A DNA stretch of 64,000 nucleotides from Botryococcus braunii (taxonomy: Eukaryota; Chlorophyta; Trebouxiophyceae), in contig KV908575.1 in assembly GCA_002005505.1 (NCBI GenBank), positions 1 to 64,000 on the forward strand, read 5' to 3'. The notes under the pieces were generated by a model, which did no database searches, was not told the origin of the DNA, and saw only the letters and a list, made by a program, of their open reading frames with translations. Position 1 is the first letter of the stretch. Each line of letters begins with the position of its first letter. Below, piece by piece: positions 38,573 through 48,712 of the stretch. The translations under genes were made by a program, and so were the position numbers.

Positions 38573-39772
38573 TTACTTTTGAGGATTATGCCCCGGCCCT
38601 TTTCCCTTCCAATGTCCTCCCCGGCCACCACGGCCCTTCCACTGCCCACCTCGAGCTTGATTAGAGGGAAAAGGAGGAGGTGGGGGCAATTGACTGTCGC
38701 GCCTGCTCTTCCTTTGCAAGTAGTCCCGCTTGGCCTGACATTGCCATTGCTCGTGACCAAAGTTTTTGCAGAAGTAACACTGGCGCTCGGAGGGGACGCT
38801 AGTCCGAGAATCTAACTTCCCACCAACGCTGTGGCCGACGGCTCCAAGCACAGGCCCCTGGGTGAATCCCGGAAAGTGTGCCGGCGTGCTTATGGGAGTC
38901 CTCTTCACAGCGTTGAGAACCTTCCTTCCTTCCTGTCCCCTCAGCATCCCCCCTGACTTTAAGTTACTTTCATATTGCACCACATAAGTGCACAATACGT
39001 CGAGGTCTGAGAATCTAACACCAGTTTGTGGGTTTATCGTGCAAGCAACTCTAATATGAGCATTCAAGCCTTTGAGAAACATGTATATTTTATCATTTTC
39101 GCATATCTCATACTCAGTTTCAACGTCACTCAAGAGCGTTATGAACCTTTCGATATATTTTTCAACACTTTCATGGCCTTGATAGACATGATCAAGCTTT
39201 TGGCGTGCGGCCATAACAAGGTCGGTTGAGTCATAGCGGTTCCCCATAAAAGTCTTGAACTCCTCCCAAGTTGCTTCCATTTGATCCCCTTCCCGTTCCT
39301 TCCTTTTTAAGTGAGTTCCCCACACCTTTGTAGGTCGCTCCTCCATGCACTGGAGTGCGACTGCCACCCACTTGTCACGTGCCACATTCGAGATGTCAGC
39401 ATAAGATTCTACTTTGCTAGCAAAGAACTGGAAACTCCCCCGTTTGCCCGTGAACATTGCGCGTGTAGGCACACGCACTACGTGATTTGAGGATGGCGTC
39501 CGCTGGGAAGCTCGTTGACCCTCCAAGGCCTCGATCCTTTTGAGTAGCTTAGCAATCAAAATTTGGGTTCTGTCTTTCTTCAAGGGTTTCTTCATTGGTG
39601 CAAGCTTGGTTTTCCGTTTGGGTGTGGGTTTAGGCGGTGGAGCTGGTTCCGTTTCAAACTCCTCTTGCATGAGATCGTCCACTTCGACACCCTCCTTTTC
39701 AAGCCCTTCCAACACTTCCTTTTCCAACAAAGGGATACCAGCGTACTTGCTTCCTTTCCTGACGGACGCCAT
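38573..39772 (-). CDS. X/Y family gag, right copy
   Basis: 399 residues from the ATG at 39772, identical in protein to the left copy (zinc knuckle CYFCKNFGHEQWQC). Lies just inside LTR R and its primer site at 39838-39850. Confidence 0.9.
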   Translation of the reverse strand: MASVRKGSKYAGIPLLEKEVLEGLEKEGVEVDDLMQEEFETEPAPPPKPTPKRKTKLAPMKKPLKKDRTQILIAKLLKRIEALEGQRASQRTPSSNHVVRVPTRAMFTGKRGSFQFFASKVESYADISNVARDKWVAVALQCMEERPTKVWGTHLKRKEREGDQMEATWEEFKTFMGNRYDSTDLVMAARQKLDHVYQGHESVEKYIERFITLLSDVETEYEICENDKIYMFLKGLNAHIRVACTINPQTGVRFSDLDVLCTYVVQYESNLKSGGMLRGQEGRKVLNAVKRTPISTPAHFPGFTQGPVLGAVGHSVGGKLDSRTSVPSERQCYFCKNFGHEQWQCQAKRDYLQRKSRRDSQLPPPPPFPSNQARGGQWKGRGGRGGHWKGKGPGHNPQK

Positions 39773-39852
39773 ACTCGCAAGGGACAATCCGATGGCAACC
39801 TTCCTTACGTCTCCCTTCGAACCGAGGCTCTAACCGCCTCGCCGATACCAAA

Positions 39853-40341
39853 TGAAACAAAGGGAGACGTGTATGCAAGTTTAATAATAAGAGATATTAG
39901 GGTTTAAGGAAGGGGTGACACCGCGAGACAGTAAACGTGACGCCGATTCCTCTTACAATACGCAGCTCCTCCTCACGCAGGTGATTCCGAGTCTCCAATA
40001 AACAATATGGCCAACGCCAATACAATATAATATGCAACAGATATATCCAGGCCCCAAAGATAAGTGTGTCTCTCGAAGTGTGAGTCCAACTTGTGGTGAA
40101 CCCGGCTACATCGCCCTTCTATGTGATGCTCTCGCGAGCACCACGAGAAGGATGACGAGAGGGCATCCTTTTGGACATTTCATGAACATCCTATATTGTG
40201 AAGCTTCTCGTAGTACGACGTGCGTGAAGACACATGCGCACACATGCAGGCGTGCACGTAATTCGAAAGACCTGCACATAATTCGAAAGGCGAGCCGCAT
40301 GAGGTACGCAGACGCGGCACCGCACGCGTCACCTCACTACA
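39853..40341 (-). repeat. LTR R (5' LTR of Y)
   Basis: 489 bp, minus orientation, followed by gactg (40342-40346). It has caggTgattccg near 39978 where L and M have caggCgattccg, so R belongs to a different insertion from L and M. Confidence 0.92.
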
Positions 40342-41331
40342 GACTGCCTCATTCCAGTGTGCTGTGGTAGGGGACATACGATACCGTGACAACACTCCCA
40401 CAGCCTGAGCTATATCAGGACGAGTCGTGTTTGCTATATACAGTAGAGATCCTACGAGCTCACAATAACGATGCCCGGGAGGAAGGAGACTCCCAGCACC
40501 AATACTATTACTCCCATCCTTGGGAGCTGGCATCTGAGACATCACAAAATCTTTTGTCATTGGGGTGTCTGGCCCAACTGACTCAAGATCTAAGCCAAAC
40601 TTCTCCACGAGTGCATCTATTTTGGGAATGCAGCTCAAGGAGATTAGCCCTTTTTCTCTATCTCTTGTTACCTGACATCCCAAGAAGTCTTTCACCTCTC
40701 CCAAATCATGAATGGTGAATTCCTTCTTGAGAAGTCCTTTTACTCTCTCAACCTCTGACATTCCTTTGGACACAATCAAGAGATCATCAACATATATCAG
40801 CACATAGGATTTACCACCATCCTCGGAGCATTTCACATACACACCAGCATCACTCATACACACCTCATACCCCATGATTTCCAGCTTCTCATTCAGGGTT
40901 TTATGCCAAGCACGAGGAGCCTGCTTCAGCCCATACAGGGCCTTCTTTAAGCGACACACAGTATTGCGATCACCATTCTCAAAGCGTGGAGGTTGTGTGA
41001 CGTACACTTCCTCCTCCAATTCTCCATTCAGGAAGGCAGTCTTGACATCTACCTGATGAATTTCAAGCCCCTCTCTGGCAGCAACGGCCAGTAATGCTCT
41101 CCGGGCCCCATAGCTGCTGGTTGGAGCAAACACCTCCATGACATCTACTCCAGGGATTTGCCTGCATCCCTGCGCTACCAATCTAGCCTTAAATCTCACC
41201 ACATTTCCATGAGCATCCATCTTCACTGAGAAGATCCAATGCACAGGAATTACTTTGTGACCATGAGGTCTTGGAACATACTCCATAACCTCATGGGTGT
41301 CAAGTGAATTCTGCTCTTCTTGCATGGCAGC
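40342..41331 (-). CDS. E reverse transcriptase part
   Basis: First ATG at 41325 (MQEEQNSLDTHEV), though normally part of gag-pol. RT motifs: VIPVHWIFSVKMDAHGNV, HQVDVKTAFLNG and the catalytic YVDDLLIVS; it continues to TTRPDIAQAVGVLSRYRM. It breaks at HWNEAV where LTR R is inserted; the out-of-element C-terminus is LTR sequence. Upstream, one missing C in a C run near 41350 separates it from the linker frame. Confidence 0.92.
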
Positions 41332-41720
41332 CTTCCAATATTCCCACTGTGGGGCTCTCTTAAACTAGAGGGAACATGAATCTTGCCAAATCTTACACCA
41401 GTGTGCTTCCCCTCATCTCCCTGACTCTTTGGAGACTTGTTACTTGCAACATCTGAACCCACTACTCTTCCACTGACACTCGCCGCACTACAGCTAGCAA
41501 TTCTCTCAGCAGTGTCAGGGTTCTCTCTCATTCTTCTCTCTCTGGAGGATTCACACTGTGCACTGCTCAGCTTAGTGCTCCTCACACTCCCATCATCTTC
41601 CCAAGCACAGGTACCTCCCAAGAAGCTTTTGTAATTAGGATACTTTCCACACTGTCTGAGCTTCTGGTTCACCTCCACATTCACACTCTTACATGCCACT
41701 TGGGGCTCAGGCTCCAAGGG
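41332..41720 (-). CDS. E integrase-RT linker, part after J
   Basis: Continues E's linker after J (ACERP|LEPEPQVACKS). It contains RQCGKYPNYKSFLGGTCAWE, a diverged second copy of the RQCESVPNYQCKLRGTCAWE module at about 48235-48320. Ser/Arg-rich, then GKIHVPSSLREP, which aligns with GKVHVPSNLREA of A just before RT. Low complexity; no enzymatic role is expected. Confidence 0.8.
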
Positions 41721-41922
41721 TGTAACGGCAGGAAGCTGCCAGGTCCTGAAATGTGTAGGATTTTGGGCAGGAAGCTGCCGGGTCCTGAAATGAAGGTTCT
41801 GGAAAGTGGCACGCGTCTTGGCGTCGAAGGAAGTCCCGGTGCTGACCGGCTTGTAACAGATTCCGCCGAATGCTCTAACCTGACTGGTGTCTCGTCTCTC
41901 TCTCTCTCCCTTTGCCACTATA
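41721..41922 (+). repeat. 5' LTR of J
   Basis: 202 bp. It contains two tandem-like copies of GGCAGGAAGCTGCC (each itself an inverted repeat) with GGTCCTGAAATG, then a (CT)n tract near its end. It ends CACTATA rather than CA. Confidence 0.88.
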
Positions 41923-41925
41923 AGG

Positions 41926-41938
41926 TGGTATCGGCGAG
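41926..41938 (+). other. Primer-binding site of J
   Basis: TGGTATCGGCGAG, the same 13 nt as in the other three gypsy families, three bases after the LTR. Confidence 0.85.
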
Positions 41939-41974
41939 TAAAGCAAGGTTTTGCTAATCTACCTGTTGGGTATA

Positions 41975-44900
41975 ATGTCGGCAGCTACTTTCACCACGTT
42001 GGTTACGTCGTATTGTGAGAAGTTGGGGGCGGCCAGCGATGTTGCCGAGCTTGATGCACTGGATCTCACGCTTGATAGTGACTACCCAAGGTTTCGTAAG
42101 AAGGATTTTGATGAACTGATGGCGAAGTGTAAGGTCGAGGTGGCGCGCGATAACTACGATGTCGGCGATCATACGGATCTGATCATTAGTTCGATTGCCC
42201 AGTTTTATGTCGCTACTGTTAAATTTCTAAAGATAGGTGCTCTTGCTGCTTTTCGTCCTGTCTGGGCTACAAGTTATGCGCGAAAGGTTTTTATGACGGA
42301 GGTTGCTCGTGATCCTGCGGTGTCGCACAAGCTTCCGTCTAATGCGTTAGGCAAGCCGCCGGTGTTCACGGGAAATAACACTAGGCACTGGGTTGCTATT
42401 GTTAAGAATTATGTTGAGGCACAGGGAATCAACGATGACCAGCAAAAGCTTCGCGTTGGCGTCTCATTTCTCTCTACAAGCATTCAGGGTCACTGGTCCT
42501 CGTATGTCGTAACCCATCCTTCCCCTACTTTCGAAGATTTTCAGCAATTCCTGTTTGATTTTTATGACAAGAATGTAGGGGTGACGGAGGCCCGCCGCCA
42601 CTGGCAGGGGGTTCGTCAAGGTTCGAAGTCTGTTCAGGAGTATGCCTTGGCGTTTAACTCCGCTCTTGTTGACCTGAATTCCATGCCTGGTGGGGAGGTC
42701 ACGGAGAATGAGAAGGTTACGAATTTTCTGAATGGGTTGCGTGCATCGTTGCATTCTCAGTGTCGAATTAACCACAAAACTGGTCGTGCTTTCGATTCGT
42801 ATATAGAGCTCTACCAGATCGCTCATGGGCTCGATGATACTGTCGCTGAAGGGTTTCGTTCGCGCGGTTCCGATATGTTTCCTTCGTATCACCTTGCTTA
42901 TCGTGGGTTTGGTCGTTTCGATCGTGGGTTTGGTCGTCCGCGCGGTGTGTTTAAGGCTCGTGGGTTTCGTGCTCGTGGTCGCGGTTTTGATCGCGGTGAT
43001 CGCTCGCATCATTGCCATGTCCCCGGTTTTCATCATGGGTCTTTTCCATCCCAGTCCATGCCGCTCACTTGTTATGGGTGTGGCCTCCCTGGCCACAAAC
43101 AGTCCGAGTGCCCTATGACTCCCGGGTTCTCTCAAGGATCTGCGCAGGTACCCCAAGCCCCTGCACATCACGCCGGTCCCCCAAATTCTGGTCGCGGCAA
43201 TGCACCGAGTGGGCGTGGATCATCTCGTGGGCGTGGACGCTTTGGCTGGTATGAAGACTTATCTTTCTCAAAACTTGTGGCTGCTCATGTTTGTTTGGAA
43301 TGGGGACCTGGAATTGAAATCCTTGTTTGTGAAGATACCCCGCAAGTGACCATGCAAGATGGTCATGTGTATGCGTTCGTGCTTAAGCCCGAAAAAGCCC
43401 ATGAAGTGCTCTCTGAGTATAATGCCCTGAAGAAGAATGCCCGTCAGATTGGCGCTTATTTTGTTTTGCCCAAACGAGTTGCTAAGGCAGTAAGTGTTGC
43501 TCCCCTTTTAAAAAGTAAAGAGAGAATTATGGAGGGGAGGCGCAACGAAAGTGTAGCTTTGAAAAGTGCGCATGGGGAAGAGAGAATTGTGGCCCCGTGG
43601 TCTTTTGAAGTGTGGTATGACAAGAAGAGGCCCAGTACATCAATGGTGAGAAAAGAACACCCCGAAGCGCAAATGGTCTTGCGCGGTATGGTTGCAGGGG
43701 CAACCGCTGATTGTTCAGTTGATACCGGGGGAGAACTCTCATTCATCTCGGCAGAATTTCTGAAGAAAGTGAACATAACCCCGCAACAAGTGGATGAATT
43801 GGAAGTGGAAGTGGCCACGGGTGACATTGCGAAAGTGGTGCATCAAGTGAAGTTGAGAACAGTTTTCAAGTCTTTGCCTTGTGTGCATACTTACTATGTG
43901 CTACCAAAATTGGCTGGTGACTGTGATGTCTTGTTGGGCATGGATTTCCTTAAGCGTTATAAGGCCAAGATTGATGTAGCGGAAGATACGTGTACATTTT
44001 GGAACAGAGGGCGAGGCGTGATTGTTAAGTCCATTTCTGCTACTGCTAAGAGCGCTAGAAAGAAGTCCCCTGTCATCTCTGCGAGGCATTTGGCGCGCTG
44101 TATGAAGCAAGGCTGTCCAGTGTTTGTGGGCATGGTAAGCAAGAATGAAGGGCATGATAACGAGACACGCTCGGATGAGCAAGGGCATGAACATGTTGAT
44201 AGGCAAGAGGGCAACGAAGCGCGTAACGAAGGGCATAGCGATTATGATCATGATGTTAAAGTGTTCGAACCTGCTTTTGGGCCTACAAACAAGGCCGATG
44301 TCCCTTCTGATAAAAGTGGATTGAATCACCCCATTTGTCAACATCTTCGTGCTGAGTTCAGTGATGTCTTTTCTGAGAAATTAGAAGGCCTACCTCCTGA
44401 CAGACATCTGTTCCACACTATCCCATTGTATAGTGAACATGTTCCTCCATCCCGACCTGGTTACCGTTTAGCTTTGCCTGAGTTGCAAGAAGCACAGAGA
44501 CAGGTTGCTGAACTTCTTGAGCAGGGATTGATTCAACCAAGTTGCAGTCCGTTTAGCAGCCCTGTTCTGTTTGTGAAGAAAAAGGATGACACGTTGCGTA
44601 TGGTTATCGACTATCGTGCGTTAAACCGCATTACTGTCCCTGATCGTTATCCTCTCCCGCGGATTGATGAGTTGCTCAAACTGCAAGGTGCTGTGTGCTT
44701 TACAAGTCTTGATTTACTCTCTGGTTATCATCAAATTCGCTTGCAAGAGGAAGATGTTCCCAAAACTGCTTTCCGTGTTCCTTTTGGCCATTATGAGTTC
44801 AAAGTTCTACCCTTCGGTTTGACAAATGCCCCCGCTACTTTTCAACGTATGATGAATCGCGTATTCCATGACTTTGTGGCTGAAGGCTTTGTGGTAGTGT

Positions 44901-46828
44901 ACCTTGATGATGTTTTGATCTTCTCTAAAACCGAGGAAGAGCATAAAGAGCATTTGCAAAAAGTTTTCGAGCGCCTACGTGAAGAGAAATTGTTTGTGAA
45001 GCTAAAGAAGTGTTCTTTTTGTCAGCCTGAACTACGCTATCTTGGCTTTATTGTGGGGAAGCATGGAATCAAGATTGATCCGGATAAAGTCGCAGCAGTG
45101 ATGAAGTGGGTCGTACCGACGACGGCCACTGAGGTACGACAGTTTTTGGGCCTCTGCAATTTTTCGCGGAAATTTGTGCAAGGGTATAGTCAACTTGCTG
45201 CCCCGTTGAATCGCTTATTGCGAAAAGGTGTCCCTTGGCTGTGGACTGATGCATGTCAAAAAGCCTTTGATGGGTTGAAGTGGGCCATCACAAATGCCCC
45301 AGTGTTGGCAATCCCTGATCTCTCCCCGGATGCGCCTAAGTTTCGGGTCGTGTGTGATGCCTCAAAGAATGGTGTTGGTGCTGTGCTTGAGCAAAATGGA
45401 CGCCCATGTGCCTATATGAGCCGGAAATTTTCTGATGCTGAGAGAAATTATCATGTCACCGAGCAAGAGTTGGCTGCAGTGTGTATGGCATTGACTGATT
45501 GGCGATGTTATCTCCTTGGGAAACCCTTTGAAGTGGTCACTGATCATGCAGCAAACACGTTTTTGCCGTCCCAATCGGTTTTGAGCCCTCGGCAAGCCAG
45601 GTGGTCGGAGTTGCTCCAGATGTACTCTATAGAGTGGAAGTATGAGCCCGGTCGTACTAATGTTGCGGACCCTTTGAGTAGGAATCCAGCGTTCGTCGTT
45701 AGTTCTTTGGTGCACACTCCTAGGGGCTCTGTTCAGCGTAGGGCCGCGATGGGGGGGCGCGGCATAGGTCATCGTATTAGGTGTGCTGTACTTACGCGCA
45801 AGGGGGCGCGTTCCACTGGAGGCGGTACGGCCCCGCCATTAGGTGGGGTGGTCCCTGGAGCAGCGAGTGACTCGGGCGACGCGTGCCCGGATGGGTTCAC
45901 CATGTGGTGCCCCGAGGGGGAAGACTGGTTGCACCGCATACGGACCGCGTATGAGAAGGATCATCTTCTAAGGGATGGGCGTAAAAGACAAAGAGCGAAG
46001 TTGGTCGCTAAAGATGGTTACTGGTTCCGTGGAAAAGCAATGTATGTTCCCGAAATGGCAGATGGTAAAGATAAAGAGCTCAAAGAAGCCATTCTCAAAG
46101 AAAACCATGAAGTGCCACAGGCAGGCCATGTGGGCCGGACTAAAATGTTGGAGAAAATACAACGGTATTTTTGGTGGCCGAAGCTGAGGGAAGGTGTTGA
46201 AGATTTTCTTCGCGTTTGCGATGCGTGCCAGCGCAACAAGGTGGATACCTCACTGCCAGCTGGTCTGCTGCAGCCTCTACCAATTCCTTCACGAAGGTGG
46301 GAAAGCATCTCCATGGATTTTATTACTGACTTACCCAAAACGGTGAACGGGAATGATGCTATCCTTGTGGTTGTGGACAGACTGTCTAAATATGCGCATT
46401 TCATCCCAACAACTGATCAGCTGTCTGCTGAAGGTCTTGCAGATGTGTTTGTGGATCGTGTGTTTAAGCTGCACGGTATGCCTAAAGAGGTGTTGACTGA
46501 TCGCGGAACAGTGTTCACGAGTGCCTTCACTAAAGCGTTGTTTAAAATTTTGGGCACGAGGTCTGTCTTTTCAACGGCTTATCATCCACAGACTGATGGC
46601 CAAACTGAGCGTGTGAATCGCATTGTGGAAGACATGTTGCGGCATTATGTTAGTCCTACAAAACATGATTGGGATGTGCATGTGCCAGCCGCACAATTCG
46701 TTTATAACAATGCTTATCAAGAATCCGTTCGCACAACTCCATTCCGGTTGGTGTATGGGGAGGATCCTATTAAGCCGTTTGCAGTGATTTCTGGGACCCT
46801 TTTCCGTCAGCTAAAAGATTTGCTATAA
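41975..46828 (+). CDS. J gag-pol fusion polyprotein
   Basis: First ATG at 41975 (MSAATFTTLV); about 1617 residues in one frame. Gag core (FLFDFYDKNVGVTEARRHW, VQEYALAFNSALVDL), an Arg/Gly/Phe-rich stretch, and zinc knuckle CYGCGLPGHKQSEC near residue 367. Protease CSVDTGGELSFIS is near 582. RT has VIDYRALNRITVPDRYPLP and YLDDVLIFS near 976; RNase H has CDASKNGVGAVLEQ. Integrase has GHVGRTKM...CDACQRNK and acids in SMDFITDLP, LTDRGTVF and DGQTERVN. The frame ends early because one G appears lost at about 46793. The gag-pol fusion differs from the two-ORF plan of F and G. Confidence 0.93.
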   Translation: MSAATFTTLVTSYCEKLGAASDVAELDALDLTLDSDYPRFRKKDFDELMAKCKVEVARDNYDVGDHTDLIISSIAQFYVATVKFLKIGALAAFRPVWATSYARKVFMTEVARDPAVSHKLPSNALGKPPVFTGNNTRHWVAIVKNYVEAQGINDDQQKLRVGVSFLSTSIQGHWSSYVVTHPSPTFEDFQQFLFDFYDKNVGVTEARRHWQGVRQGSKSVQEYALAFNSALVDLNSMPGGEVTENEKVTNFLNGLRASLHSQCRINHKTGRAFDSYIELYQIAHGLDDTVAEGFRSRGSDMFPSYHLAYRGFGRFDRGFGRPRGVFKARGFRARGRGFDRGDRSHHCHVPGFHHGSFPSQSMPLTCYGCGLPGHKQSECPMTPGFSQGSAQVPQAPAHHAGPPNSGRGNAPSGRGSSRGRGRFGWYEDLSFSKLVAAHVCLEWGPGIEILVCEDTPQVTMQDGHVYAFVLKPEKAHEVLSEYNALKKNARQIGAYFVLPKRVAKAVSVAPLLKSKERIMEGRRNESVALKSAHGEERIVAPWSFEVWYDKKRPSTSMVRKEHPEAQMVLRGMVAGATADCSVDTGGELSFISAEFLKKVNITPQQVDELEVEVATGDIAKVVHQVKLRTVFKSLPCVHTYYVLPKLAGDCDVLLGMDFLKRYKAKIDVAEDTCTFWNRGRGVIVKSISATAKSARKKSPVISARHLARCMKQGCPVFVGMVSKNEGHDNETRSDEQGHEHVDRQEGNEARNEGHSDYDHDVKVFEPAFGPTNKADVPSDKSGLNHPICQHLRAEFSDVFSEKLEGLPPDRHLFHTIPLYSEHVPPSRPGYRLALPELQEAQRQVAELLEQGLIQPSCSPFSSPVLFVKKKDDTLRMVIDYRALNRITVPDRYPLPRIDELLKLQGAVCFTSLDLLSGYHQIRLQEEDVPKTAFRVPFGHYEFKVLPFGLTNAPATFQRMMNRVFHDFVAEGFVVVYLDDVLIFSKTEEEHKEHLQKVFERLREEKLFVKLKKCSFCQPELRYLGFIVGKHGIKIDPDKVAAVMKWVVPTTATEVRQFLGLCNFSRKFVQGYSQLAAPLNRLLRKGVPWLWTDACQKAFDGLKWAITNAPVLAIPDLSPDAPKFRVVCDASKNGVGAVLEQNGRPCAYMSRKFSDAERNYHVTEQELAAVCMALTDWRCYLLGKPFEVVTDHAANTFLPSQSVLSPRQARWSELLQMYSIEWKYEPGRTNVADPLSRNPAFVVSSLVHTPRGSVQRRAAMGGRGIGHRIRCAVLTRKGARSTGGGTAPPLGGVVPGAASDSGDACPDGFTMWCPEGEDWLHRIRTAYEKDHLLRDGRKRQRAKLVAKDGYWFRGKAMYVPEMADGKDKELKEAILKENHEVPQAGHVGRTKMLEKIQRYFWWPKLREGVEDFLRVCDACQRNKVDTSLPAGLLQPLPIPSRRWESISMDFITDLPKTVNGNDAILVVVDRLSKYAHFIPTTDQLSAEGLADVFVDRVFKLHGMPKEVLTDRGTVFTSAFTKALFKILGTRSVFSTAYHPQTDGQTERVNRIVEDMLRHYVSPTKHDWDVHVPAAQFVYNNAYQESVRTTPFRLVYGEDPIKPFAVISGTLFRQLKDLL

Positions 46829-47484
46829 AGTTGCATGATGATCTCGCGTTAGCGAAGCGCAACCTGATTGAGGCACAAGATAGGCAGCGCAGTTATGCTA
46901 ACCAGGGGCGCAGACATGTTGAGTATGAAGTTGGGCAAGAAGTACTCTTGTCCACTAAGAATATTCGTTGGAAGCATCCTGGCACCAAGAAGTTTTTGCC
47001 TCGTTTCATTGGGCCATTCAAGATTTTGGCTAGGATTGGCGCTGTTGCATATAGGCTGGAGTTGCCTGATGAGTACACCATTCACAATGTGTTTCATGTG
47101 TCGCTGTTGAAGCCATATCATAAGGGTGTCAATGTGGCTCCCTCACCTCCGCCAGATTGGATTGATGGTGATTGGGAATACGAGGTGGAGTGCATTCTGA
47201 TGCATCGAGAGAAGACGGCTGCGCACCATGCGCCGAAGAAAGAATATTTGGTAAAATGGAAAGGTTACGGGCCTGAGCGTAACTCATGGGAACCAGAAGC
47301 AGGATTAATAGAACATGCCCAAGAGGTTGTCCAGGAGTACTGGGCTGGTCGCGCTCTCAATGAGAAGGTGGGAACAAGGAAGCGCACGAATGGTGTCGCG
47401 GCTGCAGGCAACGGTACTAAGAAGCGAAGTAATGCGCATGCCTCAGCAACTACGAATACTGCGCCTATGAAGATGCGGAATTAG
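46796..47484 (+). CDS. J pol C-terminus: integrase tail and chromodomain
   Basis: Continuation of J pol after a one-base shift; the restored reading is DPFPSAKRFAIKLHDDLALA. It has the integrase C-terminal domain (IGPFKILARIGAVAYRLELP, HNVFHVSLLKPY) and chromodomain (EYEVECILMHREKT...YLVKWKGYGPERNSWEPEAGL). The tail is Lys/Arg/Asn-rich. The first ATG in this frame is at 46834. Confidence 0.92.
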
Positions 47485-47911
47485 ACACGGAGAGGCGATC
47501 TTTTCCTTCACTTGTTTGTTGCGGGTACAGCATTGCTGCCCGCCGGGGAGAGGGAGAAGGGCTTAGTTGCTCCCCGCGTGTCACCCCGTTGTTATACAAG
47601 TGGGAAGTTCAGTACGGTGAGCTGTATAGCGCGCGCATGATGTTAAGTGTAGATCATCGATCCACTTTGAAGCCCGCCATGACAATTTCAAGCAATGAAT
47701 GATGATGAACAAAGCTCACTGACGTACCCTGGCGTACCTCACCATTGGAGGCTCAACAAATTTGTCGCCTAAGCTATGTGTGTAAAAAAATATTGTTGCT
47801 TGAGTGTAGACGGCATGTACACTGCTTGAAGAACTCTTACCTTACAGAGTCTTGCTCGTGATGACTGCTCTGATGTGAGCGAGGACGCTCCCATGTAGGG
47901 GAGGGGGAAGT
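47485..47911 (+). other. J 3' untranslated region and purine tract
   Basis: About 430 bp with no gene seen. It ends with a purine run (taggggagggggaag, about 47896-47910) before the 3' LTR. Confidence 0.7.
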
Positions 47912-48113
47912 TGTAACGGCAGGAAGCTGCCAGGTCCTGAAATGTGTAGGATTTTGGGCAGGAAGCTGCCGGGTCCTGAAATGAAGGTTCTGGAAAGTGG
48001 CACGCGTCTTGGCGTCGAAGGAAGTCCCGGTGCTGACCGGCTTGTAAGAGATTCCGCTGAATGCTCTAACCTGACTGGTGTCTCGTCTCTCTCTCTCTTC
48101 CTTTGCCACTATA
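47912..48113 (+). repeat. 3' LTR of J
   Basis: 202 bp, about three differences from the 5' LTR, followed by TSD aaggg. Confidence 0.88.
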
Positions 48114-48118
48114 AAGGG

Positions 48119-48712
48119 TCTCTCACAAGCAGTTGAGGAAGGGCACTGTGCAGTGCCTAGCTTCCCCTCATCCTCATATTGGGAGAGTCCAGAACTCCCA
48201 CACGTTGTCACATCAGGATGTGACCTCTCACCCCTCACAGGATCCTCCCATGCACAGGTACCTCTCAGCTTGCACTGGTAATTTGGCACACTCTCACATT
48301 GTCTGTGCAGCTGATTCACCTCCTCATCATGTCTCTTACATGGGTACTGAGAGGCTGTCCCAGTAGTGCTCTCACATGCATTGCTGACTGTCCCTGAGAA
48401 GTTGGAGATGCACCTCTCAGGTCTGTGGCTGTCACCACTTTCCCTCCCGTGTTCACGTTGCAGGAGAAGGGAGCCAGCCTCTCTCAAATCAGATTCATCC
48501 CTTACAAACATCTCATTCACTGGACAGGACCCTTCCATGCAACTCAGCTCCCCGGGACCATTTTCAGCCAAGTTTGTGGCTGCTCCTCTCACAGCACTAA
48601 CATTCAGAACATGTCTCTCACGGTGAAGTCCCTCTGCCTGCACTTCCCCTGGTCCCAGTGACGGTGTGTCACTTTCAGTAATCCCCTCTTCTCCCTTGCA
48701 CTCTCCCACCTC
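48119..48712 (-). pseudogene. E integrase-RT linker, part before J
   Basis: Follows a TAG (48713-48715) in the same frame as the upstream linker. Ser/Glu/Arg-rich, with RQCESVPNYQCKLRGTCAWE (about 48235-48320), whose diverged repeat is at 41590-41665. It breaks at TACERP where J is inserted. Its position is the variable linker of copia polyproteins. Confidence 0.78.

Larger units (their letters stand above)
28166..40341. mobile_element. Two opposite gypsy elements X/Y with an inverted centre
   Basis: Three 489-bp LTRs: L (28166-28654, plus), M (33880-34368, minus) and R (39853-40341, minus). Two near-identical internal regions face each other. Between the first internal region and M lie 34 bp of E in reversed orientation (33846-33879), bounded by cagtc and acccg. 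Left flank is cgggt|L; right flank is R|gactg. L and M therefore share TSD cgggt (X), while R and the end of the first internal region share gactg (Y). The simplest history is X and Y inserted 34 bp apart in opposite directions, then inversion between homologous parts. Confidence 0.88.
41721..48113 (+). mobile_element. Ty3/gypsy chromodomain retrotransposon J
   Basis: 6393 bp with 202-bp LTRs (41721-41922 and 47912-48113) and TSD aaggg (41716-41720 and 48114-48118), inserted in E's linker in the opposite orientation. The LTRs start TGTAACGG and end TATA, a non-canonical TG...TA pair. Gag and pol form one ORF, unlike F, G and X/Y. The LTRs differ at about three sites. Confidence 0.94.

Noticed and set aside
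28166..40341. A giant DNA transposon with 5.7-kb terminal inverted repeats
   Set aside because: The inverted arms are gypsy LTR, gag and pol sequences with LTR-type TSDs; no transposase is present.
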